Of a DNA stretch of 64,000 bases, positions 1-8,056 are shown in pieces. The notes under the pieces are model-generated. The model ran no database searches and was not told the origin of the DNA. It worked only from the letters and a program-made list of their open reading frames with translations. The stretch covers positions 1-64,000 of the forward strand of contig JAIXWV010000006.1 of the NCBI GenBank assembly GCA_027491115.1, in the 5' to 3' direction. A program made the translations under genes and the position numbers. The first letter of the stretch is position 1. Each line of letters starts with the position of its first letter. This DNA is from Pseudomonadota bacterium (lineage in GTDB: Bacteria; Bdellovibrionota; UBA1018; CAIMNF01).

Positions 1-2852
1 GCGATGAATCCGATCATCGAGGTTGCGGTGAAGTACGCTCCAAGCATGGCGTGCCCGGGAAGAATTCCGATCAAGCTGATCGGAATCGGCGCCATGATCA
101 CCAAGGGAACCAGGTAGCTCCGGAACCAGCCGAGGACCAACACATAGATGAGAACGATCACCACCGCAAAGGCACCCCCGAGGTCGCGGAAAACCTCATA
201 AGTGATGAACCACTCCCCGTCCCACTTGATGACGGGGCTCTCCGTATCCCACGGCACTTCGGCGGTTTGGGTCGGGTACTTGATTTTCGGAGCGAGCTTG
301 AGCATCCCGTAAACAGGAGCCTCCTCTGATCCAGAAAGCTCGCTCATCACATACGATACCGGTTTTAGGTTCTTCCTATAAAGTACAGGATTCGAAACCA
401 ACTCGGGCGCACGCACCAAAGATGCGGCTTGGGCTGAGCCCGACTCGAAAGAGGGAATACTTTGGCCTTGGAAGGGTCGATCACTCGAGCGTACCTCCTG
501 CTTTACTGAAAGATCGATGCTGATTTCCTCCGGATGAGTCGACTCATTCAACAAGCCGACCCGGGACTCGGAGAAGACATAAGAACCGAGTCCCGCCATC
601 GAAGCTGCACTGGCGCCGAGGAGACCGCCTTGCGTCCGGTCAAATGCATAAACTTTGCGCTGTTTTAGCTCACGATTCGTTGTATCGAGATCGACTACAC
701 TCGACTCGGAACGGAAGATCTCTTCGAGCTCACGGGTAACCTGGCGTCTTGACTCGAGAGTCGGACCGTAAACCTCAGCCAACATGGTCGCCATGACCGG
801 TGGGCCGGGAGGAATCTCGAGAACCTTGGTGACGGCCTGGTTTTTGAGTCCAAATTCGATGACAGCCGGACGGAGACTTTCGATGATCTGGTGACTTGAA
901 AGTTTCCGCTCATTCTTCCCGCTCAAAACCACCTGCAAATCCACCTGGCTCTCACTCTGTCTGAGATAGGCATGCTTCACCATTCCAGAGAAGGAAAAAG
1001 GTGCGGACTCACCTGCGAAGATCTGGACTTTTTTCACTTCGGGATGACCAAGAAGACTACGCGCAAGCTCCTGGGACAACTCGATACTCTTCCTGATCGG
1101 AGTTTCGGGTGGGAAGTCCACCAGGACCTGGAACTCGTTCTTGTTGTCGAACGGGAGCATCTTGACCTTCACCGCCTTGAACATCAGCAGCGAAAACGAT
1201 GCGAGCAATAAAAGAACGGTCAAGCCTCCGAAGCGAAGGGAGCGGCCCCGACTACCGAGTAACTTCTCCATGAAACTCCGGTAAAGGCGGTCCAGACGAC
1301 TCTCTCGGTGAATATCGGGTTTCGTACCGTGGGCTTCTTCCTTCAGGATCCGGATCGACGCCCAAGGGGTAACGATGAACGCCACCAAAAGCGAAAAGAT
1401 CATCGCAATGCTGGCACCGACCGGGATGGGCTTCATGTATGGCCCCATCATCCCTTGGACGAAAGCCATCGGTAGAATGGCAGCGATGACTGTAAAGGTC
1501 GCAAGGATGGTAGGATTTCCCACCTCGGCAACGGCGTTCAGGGTAGCTTTGAAAATGCCCAGCCCGGGATTGTCGTGGAGATGCCGCTCGATATTTTCCA
1601 CAACGACAATCGCATCGTCCACGAGGATCCCGATCGAAAAAATCAGTGCGAACAGGGTGATCCGGTTCAGGGTATAGCCTAGGAAATAATAGATCGCGAG
1701 AGTCAGCGCGAGGGTCACCGGGATGGCGATAGCCACGACAATGGAGGCACGAAGCCCCATGATGAGTGCGATGAGTGCGGCGACTGAAAGAGTGGCGATC
1801 AAAAGGTGTTCGATCAACTCGATGGACTTTTCATTCGCGGTCGATCCGTAATTGCGAACTTCCGTCATCCGGACCGACTCAGGGAGCTGATTCGAGAATC
1901 GGCCGGCACGATTGAGCAACTGACGAGCCAGCTCGACCACGTTGGTTCCTTTTCTTTTTGCAAAAACGACCGACACCGCCGCCTCGGGGGCTCCTTCCCG
2001 CCCCTTTTCGAAAAAATATGAAGCGCGTGTCAGTTCTTCCGGTCCGTCTGTGATCCGGGCCACATCCTGCAATCGGATCACCCGTCCGCCACGTTGTCCG
2101 ATCGGAATCCGCTCGAGGTCGGCAACCGATGTGATTCGTCCCCCCACCTCCACCTGGAAATCCCGGTCCTGCCCCCAGCTCTTACCCACGGGTAAGTAGG
2201 CGTCATTTTCTTCGAGCGACTTGGCAACGCTGAGTAACGAGACTCCCAATCTGGAAAGTTTGTCAGGATCCACCACCACCCGTATGGCGCGTTTCTGCCC
2301 TCCCTTGAGTTCCACACGTGACAGATCCGGCGTAGCCGAGAGTTCCCTCGCCAACGGCGCAACCAAGGAACGCAGCTCGAATGACGAAAGCGAACCAGAA
2401 CTGAAGGTCAAGGTGAGGAAAGGAACATCATCGATCGAGAACGACTTCACAATGGCCTGTCCGGCATGTTTGGGAAGCTCGGGTCTGAGCTTCATGATCC
2501 GGTCATGGACCTTAACGAGGCTGGGTTCCATCGGTTCGCCCACTTTGAATCGGGCGGTGATCAATGCACCATGAGCCTGGGATGCGGAGTAGACATACTC
2601 GACGCCATCCAATCCCCACACAGCCCGTTCGACGGGTTCGGTGATCTTTTTTTCAACCTCCGCCGCTTCGAGTCCCGGAACGGGGATTTGGATGTCGATC
2701 ATCGGAACCGAGATTTGCGGCTCTTCTTCTTTGGGGGTCAGTACCACGGCTGTGATTCCGATGAGGATCGAGAATACCGCGATGACCGGAGTGAGTTTGG
2801 AATGTGCGAAAGTCCGTGCCAAACGGCCGGCGAAACCGATATCTGGATTCAT
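1..2852 (-). CDS. RND efflux transporter permease (HAE1/AcrB-like), 3' end outside window
   Basis: Inner-membrane proton-driven pump subunit of a tripartite efflux system. Translating the minus strand from the ATG at 2852 gives about 950 codons without a stop, running off the left edge; full-length relatives are about 1030-1050 residues, so only the last part is missing. Visible family marks are the N-terminal membrane segment followed by TPKEEEPQI, a GLEAAEVEKKITEPVE stretch (pore domain start), and the proton-relay motif VDDAIVVVEN near residue 410 in the fourth membrane helix. The start codon overlaps the stop of the outer-membrane factor gene as ATGA, so the two are translationally coupled. 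Substrate cannot be told; the EEEPQ type is common in multidrug-like pumps of delta-proteobacteria and relatives. No membrane fusion protein lies upstream. Confidence 0.93.
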   Translation of the reverse strand, partial: MNPDIGFAGRLARTFAHSKLTPVIAVFSILIGITAVVLTPKEEEPQISVPMIDIQIPVPGLEAAEVEKKITEPVERAVWGLDGVEYVYSASQAHGALITARFKVGEPMEPSLVKVHDRIMKLRPELPKHAGQAIVKSFSIDDVPFLTLTFSSGSLSSFELRSLVAPLARELSATPDLSRVELKGGQKRAIRVVVDPDKLSRLGVSLLSVAKSLEENDAYLPVGKSWGQDRDFQVEVGGRITSVADLERIPIGQRGGRVIRLQDVARITDGPEELTRASYFFEKGREGAPEAAVSVVFAKRKGTNVVELARQLLNRAGRFSNQLPESVRMTEVRNYGSTANEKSIELIEHLLIATLSVAALIALIMGLRASIVVAIAIPVTLALTLAIYYFLGYTLNRITLFALIFSIGILVDDAIVVVENIERHLHDNPGLGIFKATLNAVAEVGNPTILATFTVIAAILPMAFVQGMMGPYMKPIPVGASIAMIFSLLVAFIVTPWASIRILKEEAHGTKPDIHRESRLDRLYRSFMEKLLGSRGRSLRFGGLTVLLLLASFSLLMFKAVKVKMLPFDNKNEFQVLVDFPPETPIRKSIELSQELARSLLGHPEVKKVQIFAGESAPFSFSGMVKHAYLRQSESQVDLQVVLSGKNERKLSSHQIIESLRPAVIEFGLKNQAVTKVLEIPPGPPVMATMLAEVYGPTLESRRQVTRELEEIFRSESSVVDLDTTNRELKQRKVYAFDRTQGGLLGASAASMAGLGSYVFSESRVGLLNESTHPEEISIDLSVKQEVRSSDRPFQGQSIPSFESGSAQAASLVRAPELVSNPVLYRKNLKPVSYVMSELSGSEEAPVYGMLKLAPKIKYPTQTAEVPWDTESPVIKWDGEWFITYEVFRDLGGAFAVVIVLIYVLVLGWFRSYLVPLVIMAPIPISLIGILPGHAMLGAYFTATSMIGFI

Positions 2853-4165
2853 GGATTTGCTTCCTTTCCTGAAGCGAGACGGGCCAGCGCTGCCCGGGCC
2901 TGGATGTGTTGACGCTGGATTTCCTGGTGATTCAGGATCAGGTCAAGCCTGCGATTGTAGATCTCGGCCAGTTGGAGTGCGCCGATTGATCCGGATTGGA
3001 AGAGGCGGGAAGCCACCTCGACCTGCTCACTCATTAGCACCAAGCTCTCATTGAGACGCTTCTCGTTATTTTGAATCGCATTCAGGCTCCTGAATCCGGC
3101 CTCACGCCCTGACTGGAGCGAAGCGCGCGCCCCTTCGAGGCGGGCCTGAGCCGCATCCTGCTCGAGCTTTTTCTCGGCTAGTGATCCAAGATCCCTCGGA
3201 TCGAACAGATTCCAACGAAGGTACAACCCACCCGCATAGGCGGCGCCCGTATTCCGTGCACCCGATACCATTCCACCCTCGCCGAACACTCCAATCTGAG
3301 GAAGTGCGCGGGCACGATCCAACCCTATGGCAGCCCGTGAAACCTCCAGACGCTTCTCTGCGATGGTGACCGGTAAGGATTCGGTGGAATTCAAACGTTC
3401 CTCAGGAAGGGCAACAGCCAGAAAAACCGCAACAGGCTCCGGTCTGACTTCAAATTCAGGCGGGATCGAACTCGCAAGAGAGCTGATCCTCGATCGTGCA
3501 CCCTCGCCTTCCACCCAGAGCTGTTCGCTCACCGCTTGTGCCCGATTCAACAGACTTTTCAAGCCGAGGAGACCCGAGTACCCGACTGGGTTCGATTTTG
3601 ATCCGACCGAGTACTTCGCCAACACCTGCCGGACCTGGGACTCTAGCCCCATGACAACTTGGCGCGTGGATTGGGCATGAAGGATGGTCGCGTAAGAGCT
3701 GGCTGCATCCACATACGTTTCCCATTCGGTTCGATCTTTAGTCAGCTCCATCATATCGGCCATGGAATGCTGCAGGTTCCGGTGAGCCACACCGGCCCCA
3801 CCTTCGAACAGTGACCACTGCATCCCCAGGGATGTGGAGAGAAAATTAGCCGAGCCGGGCTGATTCAATGCAGAAGGCGCAAAGTCCGTTGTTTCCAACG
3901 CCCTTTGGCCCAACCGCGAAAAAAAGATCTGGGCTGGATCATTGGTATGGATCCCACGTCCAGTGAGAGACAGGTTCGGAATCCAATGCCTGGAGCTCCG
4001 GCTTGCGGCGGATTCCGAAGCGCGCCACTCGGCATCACTGGCCCGGACCTCGGGTGACTCGACCTTCACGCGTTTCCAGATCTCGCTGAATTCGAGACGC
4101 TCGGTGGCGAACACCGGAACCGGAAGAAGCGCTGACGCCAGAACCAGGAGCTGAATCGTCTTCAT
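2849..4165 (-). CDS. TolC-like outer membrane efflux protein
   Basis: Outer-membrane channel of the tripartite efflux system. 438 residues, as usual for the family. A signal peptide is visible (MKTIQLLVLASALLPVPVFA), followed by the two-fold repeated helical barrel pattern: EIWKRVKVESPEVRASDAEW near the N-terminus and matching segments in the second half (PVTIAEKRLEVSRAAIGLDRA, EIYNRRLDLILNHQEIQRQH). Its ATG overlaps the stop of the ArsR-family gene (ATGA at 4162-4165) and its stop overlaps the start of the RND gene (ATGA at 2849-2852), so regulator, outer-membrane factor and pump form one tightly coupled operon. Confidence 0.9.
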   Translation of the reverse strand: MKTIQLLVLASALLPVPVFATERLEFSEIWKRVKVESPEVRASDAEWRASESAASRSSRHWIPNLSLTGRGIHTNDPAQIFFSRLGQRALETTDFAPSALNQPGSANFLSTSLGMQWSLFEGGAGVAHRNLQHSMADMMELTKDRTEWETYVDAASSYATILHAQSTRQVVMGLESQVRQVLAKYSVGSKSNPVGYSGLLGLKSLLNRAQAVSEQLWVEGEGARSRISSLASSIPPEFEVRPEPVAVFLAVALPEERLNSTESLPVTIAEKRLEVSRAAIGLDRARALPQIGVFGEGGMVSGARNTGAAYAGGLYLRWNLFDPRDLGSLAEKKLEQDAAQARLEGARASLQSGREAGFRSLNAIQNNEKRLNESLVLMSEQVEVASRLFQSGSIGALQLAEIYNRRLDLILNHQEIQRQHIQARAALARLASGKEANP

Positions 4166-4449
4166 TTGCAGTAAATCTCCTTGATGGACTTCAAAAGCTT
4201 TTTGGTGCGGGAATCGGCAATCCGGTAAAACACATGGGTCCCCTCTTTCCGCGACTCCAACAGTCCTTCACCCCGCATCCGGATCAAAAACTGGGACATG
4301 GCGGATTGGGCGATTCCACAAAACTCGGTCAACTCATTCACGGAGCTTTCCCCATCAAGAACCCGGCACAGGACCTTCAAGCGAACCGGGTGGGACAAGG
4401 ACTTGAGCACCGCACTGACTTCGTCACATTTTTCAATGATTTCTTGCAT
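4162..4449 (-). CDS. ArsR/SmtB-family transcriptional regulator
   Basis: Small winged-helix repressor, 95 residues from the start chosen here. SLSHPVRLKVLCRVLDGE and VNELTEFCGIAQSAMSQFL are typical ArsR helices including the recognition helix, followed by the wing (GLLESRKEGTHVFYRI). A longer reading frame begins at 4473, but the ATG at 4449 has a good ribosome site (AGGAAGG, five bases away) and lies just downstream of the predicted -10, so the longer form would start upstream of the transcript. Three cysteines are present (near residues 8, 24 and 41); whether they bind metal or sense sulfur or oxidation cannot be read from sequence. First gene of the efflux operon and probably self-regulating through the TAATATTA boxes in front of it. 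Confidence 0.9.
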   Translation of the reverse strand: MQEIIEKCDEVSAVLKSLSHPVRLKVLCRVLDGESSVNELTEFCGIAQSAMSQFLIRMRGEGLLESRKEGTHVFYRIADSRTKKLLKSIKEIYCK

Positions 4450-4471
4450 GAACACCTTCCTCAATGCATTC

Positions 4472-4512
4472 ATAATATTATTTTTATGTAATATTAGTCA
4501 AGCGTAATATTA
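4472..4512 (-). promoter_or_regulatory. Promoter with three TAATATTA operator boxes at 16-bp spacing
   Basis: Three identical 8-bp palindromes TAATATTA lie at 4473-4480, 4489-4496 and 4505-4512, exactly 16 bp apart. On the minus strand a -35 (TTGACT, 4496-4501) and a -10 (TATTAT, 4472-4477) with an 18-bp spacer fall inside the array: one box covers the -10, one sits in the spacer against the -35, one lies upstream. A small winged-helix repressor gene follows directly, so this looks like its own operator. The divergent lipoprotein gene at 4579 could be affected too. The repeat is seen directly; the binding protein is inferred. Confidence 0.7.
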
Positions 4513-4524
4513 AAAGGACCGAGG

Positions 4525-4559
4525 CTGTGTCCCACAAGACGCATTGCGGTGCGACACAG
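4525..4559 (+). other. Inverted repeat in leader of first GLUG-like lipoprotein
   Basis: CTGTGTC (4525-4531) and GACACAG (4553-4559) are perfect 7-bp arms around a 21-base loop, ending 19 bases before the lipoprotein ATG. It could be an RNA hairpin in the leader or a protein site. No run of T follows, so it is not a standard terminator. Confidence 0.3.
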
Positions 4560-4578
4560 TGGAACCTAGAATCAAGAG

Positions 4579-6606
4579 ATGGTGGGTGCTTTCAGGGGTT
4601 CAATGGTGGTCGTTTTGTTGGGGCTGGTAACCGGTCTTGGGGGTTGCACCAAGCTAAAATCTGTTGTCCGAGGCTCCCCGACTGGCGCCAGTACCACTCC
4701 CTCCACCTCCTCCACACCCCCCAGCCCACCCGAGCCCACTTTGGTCTTGAGTCGATTGAGCTCCACAGCTCCCACCTCCATGGTCTCGGGCAGATCGTAC
4801 ATTGAGATCATTGAGCTCTCGAATCCGAACGCTCCGGGCATTCCAATTGAGATCGGTTCCATCAGGAACAATCCGAGCCTGGCAACCGACGGCGCTGAGA
4901 TTGACTGGAGCGCATGCAACTCGATACAAATCGCGGGCGCGACCACTTGCAAGATTTACATTCGCTACACGAGCCCCGGTGTCGGCACTTTGGATGTGAC
5001 ACCCGAGTTCGAATACTCTTTCACTCAATCCGGAACTAGACAGGACAAGACTCTCCCGCACCCTATGAGAATGCGCTGGGTCGGCACTGCCGACGGTTCC
5101 ACCGCAGTTCTCGACTATCAGAGCCCCTCTTTGTTTTTCACCAAAGGTGGCTTCCCGCATTCCTGGACCCCGGTGGTTCGTGGAGCCACAGCTGGAGACT
5201 CCCTCCGCTTTGCACTGACAGACTTCAGGGGGCTGCCATCAGGAATGCATTTTGACCCCGCTACCGGAAAAGTTTCAGGCGCCCACCCCACGGGTGACGG
5301 ATCGGGCTCGATCGAGGTCTGCCTAGTCAAAAACAATATCCTCACCCAAGCTTGTTCGATCATCACCCTGGTCGGAATCGCAGAAGAAGTGATTTCGCCC
5401 GACCCTTCACCTTGCACAGGGTTGCCGGGAAATGGAAGCTCGTCAGATCCCTACCAATTGAGCTCCCCGGAGCAATTCGACTCCTGCCTAAGGAGCCACA
5501 GCGCCCAAGCATTTGTGCTGGTGCGTGACATCGACTTTCAGGGATATGCCATGTCTCCGATTGAACAGTTTAGCGGATCCCTAGATGGCCAAGGACACAC
5601 TCTCTTGAACTACTCATTCTTCGAGACCCCAACCACGGGGCCGGTTGGCTTTTTCAGAACTGTGAACAGCGGTAGCGTGATTAAAGACCTGAGCCTGAGC
5701 GGATTTTCTGTGGATTCTGACTGTGGATACTATGCTGGGGTACTTGCAGGTAGAGTCAGGAACGCTCTCATTTCGAGCATTAGCATTCAAAACAGCAGGA
5801 TTGCGGGATGCTATGGAATCGGTGGCTTGACCGGTCTATATGAAGGATTCACAACTGGGAAATACCTCGGGGGTGCAATCGAACAAATTACAATTTCGGA
5901 CATCCAACTCCACGATTACGATATAGACTGGAGTGCCGCCGGTGGAGCCATCGGCATCATGTCATCGGACATGCGCATTCGATTGTCACACCTGAAAGTG
6001 GAAAGTCTGCGCACACGCAACCTCGGTAATGCTGTCGGGGGAGTGATCGGAGCATCATGGGTCGCTCTTTCACTGGCCACAGACCGACCCAATTCAATTA
6101 TTTGGCTCGATGGTGCCACCTCATCGGGAGTGATAGTCGGTCATGAGTTCGTCGGGGGAATCATGGGCGTCGTTACCGGTCTGGACATCGTCTCGAATGT
6201 CGGGACAACGGCGACCCTCGGTTCGGATTACTCAATGTCCGGATTGTCAGGAAGAATCGGTGGGCTGTTCGGTACCATTGGCGGCAATCCAACCAGCACC
6301 GCGCAAGAACGTCCGAAATTAAGTCAGAGCTACTTCGCGGGTTCCTTCATTCCTGCTGCATCAGGACTCACTCCCCGAGTCGGATCTTTGGTGGGTGACA
6401 CCACCTATCGAAACTGGGGAGGAATGCTCTACTTAACTGACGTTTTCAAACTTTCAACAATTTCGGTACCCGACCTCTTCAGTGGAGGGCGAAGAATATC
6501 AGGAAACACCTTGCCACTTTCGGATAATCAATTCAGGGATCCTGCCAACTTCCCACTGTGGCCGGGAGCGTGGAATGTCCAGAGAGGCTCGTATCCGAGT
6601 CAATAA
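4579..6606 (+). CDS. Surface lipoprotein with GLUG-like beta-helix region (paralog 1)
   Basis: 675 residues. The N-terminus ends in a lipobox (GLGGC, Cys at about 23), so it should be lipid-anchored, followed by a Ser/Thr/Pro-rich linker. Next come a domain resembling choice-of-anchor or abnormal-spindle-like beta-sandwiches, a putative Ig segment with the LPSGMHFDPATGKVSG signature, then a region starting GNGSSSDPYQLSSPEQFDSC that looks like GLUG-type beta-helix proteins (DIDFQGY, FSGSLDGQGHTLLNYSF, many short glycine-ended turns). It is clearly paralogous to the protein at 8057-10054 along its whole length. Another ATG at 4603 has a closer AGGGG site, but the first ATG keeps an arginine in the signal n-region. 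Function unknown; adhesion or surface binding is a guess. Confidence 0.8.
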   Translation: MVGAFRGSMVVVLLGLVTGLGGCTKLKSVVRGSPTGASTTPSTSSTPPSPPEPTLVLSRLSSTAPTSMVSGRSYIEIIELSNPNAPGIPIEIGSIRNNPSLATDGAEIDWSACNSIQIAGATTCKIYIRYTSPGVGTLDVTPEFEYSFTQSGTRQDKTLPHPMRMRWVGTADGSTAVLDYQSPSLFFTKGGFPHSWTPVVRGATAGDSLRFALTDFRGLPSGMHFDPATGKVSGAHPTGDGSGSIEVCLVKNNILTQACSIITLVGIAEEVISPDPSPCTGLPGNGSSSDPYQLSSPEQFDSCLRSHSAQAFVLVRDIDFQGYAMSPIEQFSGSLDGQGHTLLNYSFFETPTTGPVGFFRTVNSGSVIKDLSLSGFSVDSDCGYYAGVLAGRVRNALISSISIQNSRIAGCYGIGGLTGLYEGFTTGKYLGGAIEQITISDIQLHDYDIDWSAAGGAIGIMSSDMRIRLSHLKVESLRTRNLGNAVGGVIGASWVALSLATDRPNSIIWLDGATSSGVIVGHEFVGGIMGVVTGLDIVSNVGTTATLGSDYSMSGLSGRIGGLFGTIGGNPTSTAQERPKLSQSYFAGSFIPAASGLTPRVGSLVGDTTYRNWGGMLYLTDVFKLSTISVPDLFSGGRRISGNTLPLSDNQFRDPANFPLWPGAWNVQRGSYPSQ

Positions 6607-6612
6607 ATGCTC

Positions 6613-6990
6613 TTATCGCGTCCGAGCAGAGGAAGTACGTGTTGTCTTTCGGGCTGAACGCGAAACAAGCTGTTTCACGATTTTTTTAGACGAAGACTTG
6701 TTTTTTTTGCCGGCAGCTTTCGATCCGGAGTGGCTTTTCTTGACCGGCTTCAAAAGCTTCAGGATGTTCTCCTGGATTGATTCAATCTCGACCCTGACTC
6801 CATCCAGAAGGTCATAAGCTTCTTTCAGCACCTTCTTGAAGTTCGAATCCAATCGGGTTCCGACTTTGGACTGAGCTCCTTCCAGATAACGTCGAATGGA
6901 TGCGTGAATCCTGTCCATCCGCTGAAGATTGATCAGATTCCCTAGTTGGTTCACGATTTCGGTCACTTTGATGAATTCGAACTGTTCCAC
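6613..6990 (-). CDS. Helical protein with lysine/serine-rich basic tail, unknown
   Basis: 125 residues from a GTG start, with GGAGG about 13 bases upstream. Residues 1-80 are predicted helical and amphipathic (IVNQLGNLINLQRMDRIHAS, EAYDLLDGVRVEIESIQENI). From about residue 83 the chain turns into a basic low-complexity tail rich in Lys, Ser, Ala and Arg with no acidic residues, as in histone H1-like or PhaF-type phasin tails. No signal peptide. It lies between two convergent or divergent envelope genes and is probably its own transcript. It could bind nucleic acid or polyanions; I do not recognise a family. Confidence 0.65.
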   Translation of the reverse strand: MEQFEFIKVTEIVNQLGNLINLQRMDRIHASIRRYLEGAQSKVGTRLDSNFKKVLKEAYDLLDGVRVEIESIQENILKLLKPVKKSHSGSKAAGKKNKSSSKKIVKQLVSRSARKTTRTSSARTR

Positions 6991-7089
6991 ACTTACACTT
7001 TAGCCTCCGCCACCACTTGATACAAGGGAGACAAGAATTTGGCGCCCTTCAGACTATCTCCATCCGAATAGAGCTGATATCCTGCCGCT

Positions 7090-7998
7090 ATGACCCTGTT
7101 CTGGCTCTTTCTTTCGCTGTTTGCCGCAAAGGCCCAAAGCGGCGAATTGAAGCGTTATGAAGGGGGAGCCGGATGTGAGCTCAAGAAGGGGCTGAATCGC
7201 GCTTGGGTCGATGCAACTCCGGATGAGCTTTCGCCAGGACTCTACTCGACGACGCCGTCTCAAGCCCTTCCGGGAACACTCTTGTTCAAGCATGGGGGCA
7301 CGAACTATCGCGCGCGATCCGATTGCTTTGAATCCCTTGTCAAAAAGCCGAAGAAATCGGCCCCTCGAACCGTGATCATGGGATCCGTCCATGGAATCGT
7401 TTCATTGGTAAAGGGAACCCAAGCCAACGGATTCACCATCGAGGGAGATGGTGGCCGCACTGTGACGGGAACCATGTCCGCAAAGCCCGGGTATCGTGCA
7501 AGAGTCGGATTTGGAAAAAGCGAGGACCTGCTGTTCTTCGTGCAGTACACCCGCTGGGATGGCGAGCAAGCCTACGACCGGGAAGTCACCATCGGCTCCG
7601 TAACCGGAAATTTTCCAGGCACACTCTATTCGGTGAACCAGTCGGTCGATCTCGGGGGCATGTTCACCGTGAAATACCTTCCTTGGGATTGGATCCGGAC
7701 TTATGCCGAAGTCGGAATCGGATATTTCCACTTCAACGGAGACTTCCGGTTGCCTTACCCTTTTGCTCTGAAAGCGTCAGGGAGCACCTTTGAGTTTAAC
7801 TTCGGTACAGGCGCTCTGATTCCATTGGGCCTGAAAGGCTTATTCCTAGACCTCAATGTCGATTTTTCTTATGCCGATGTGTCTGAATTCACGGTGGACG
7901 AAGCTGACTTTTCAGTTCTGGTCGGGACGAAGGCAGAAAACCGCAAGACCGATTTCCAGCGTTTTGGGGTGAATCTCGGCCTCAGATTTGAGATTTAG
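7090..7998 (+). CDS. Predicted outer-membrane beta-barrel protein
   Basis: 302 residues with a short signal peptide (MTLFWLFLSLFAAKAQSGE). From about residue 120 on there are alternating strands typical of small barrels (YRARVGFGKSEDLLFFVQYT, TYAEVGIGYFHFNGDF, GVNLGLRFEI), and the chain ends in an aromatic/hydrophobic residue pattern expected of outer-membrane proteins. The N-terminal 100 residues have two cysteines (near 30 and 79) and no barrel character, perhaps a periplasmic plug or domain. It sits between two paralogous lipoprotein genes and is followed by a short hairpin terminator. Function unknown. Confidence 0.75.
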   Translation: MTLFWLFLSLFAAKAQSGELKRYEGGAGCELKKGLNRAWVDATPDELSPGLYSTTPSQALPGTLLFKHGGTNYRARSDCFESLVKKPKKSAPRTVIMGSVHGIVSLVKGTQANGFTIEGDGGRTVTGTMSAKPGYRARVGFGKSEDLLFFVQYTRWDGEQAYDREVTIGSVTGNFPGTLYSVNQSVDLGGMFTVKYLPWDWIRTYAEVGIGYFHFNGDFRLPYPFALKASGSTFEFNFGTGALIPLGLKGLFLDLNVDFSYADVSEFTVDEADFSVLVGTKAENRKTDFQRFGVNLGLRFEI

Positions 7999-8002
7999 TC
8001 CT

Positions 8003-8023
8003 GTGTCACGTCGGACACTTTTT
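8003..8023 (+). terminator. Short hairpin plus T-run after barrel gene
   Basis: GTGTC / GACAC stem with a six-base loop (8003-8018) followed immediately by TTTTT (8019-8023), starting five bases after the barrel stop codon. The stem is only five base pairs, so it may be a weak terminator separating the barrel from the next lipoprotein gene. Confidence 0.4.
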
Positions 8024-8056
8024 CCGCCCCCTCCTGTTTGATAAACTAAATGCAGG

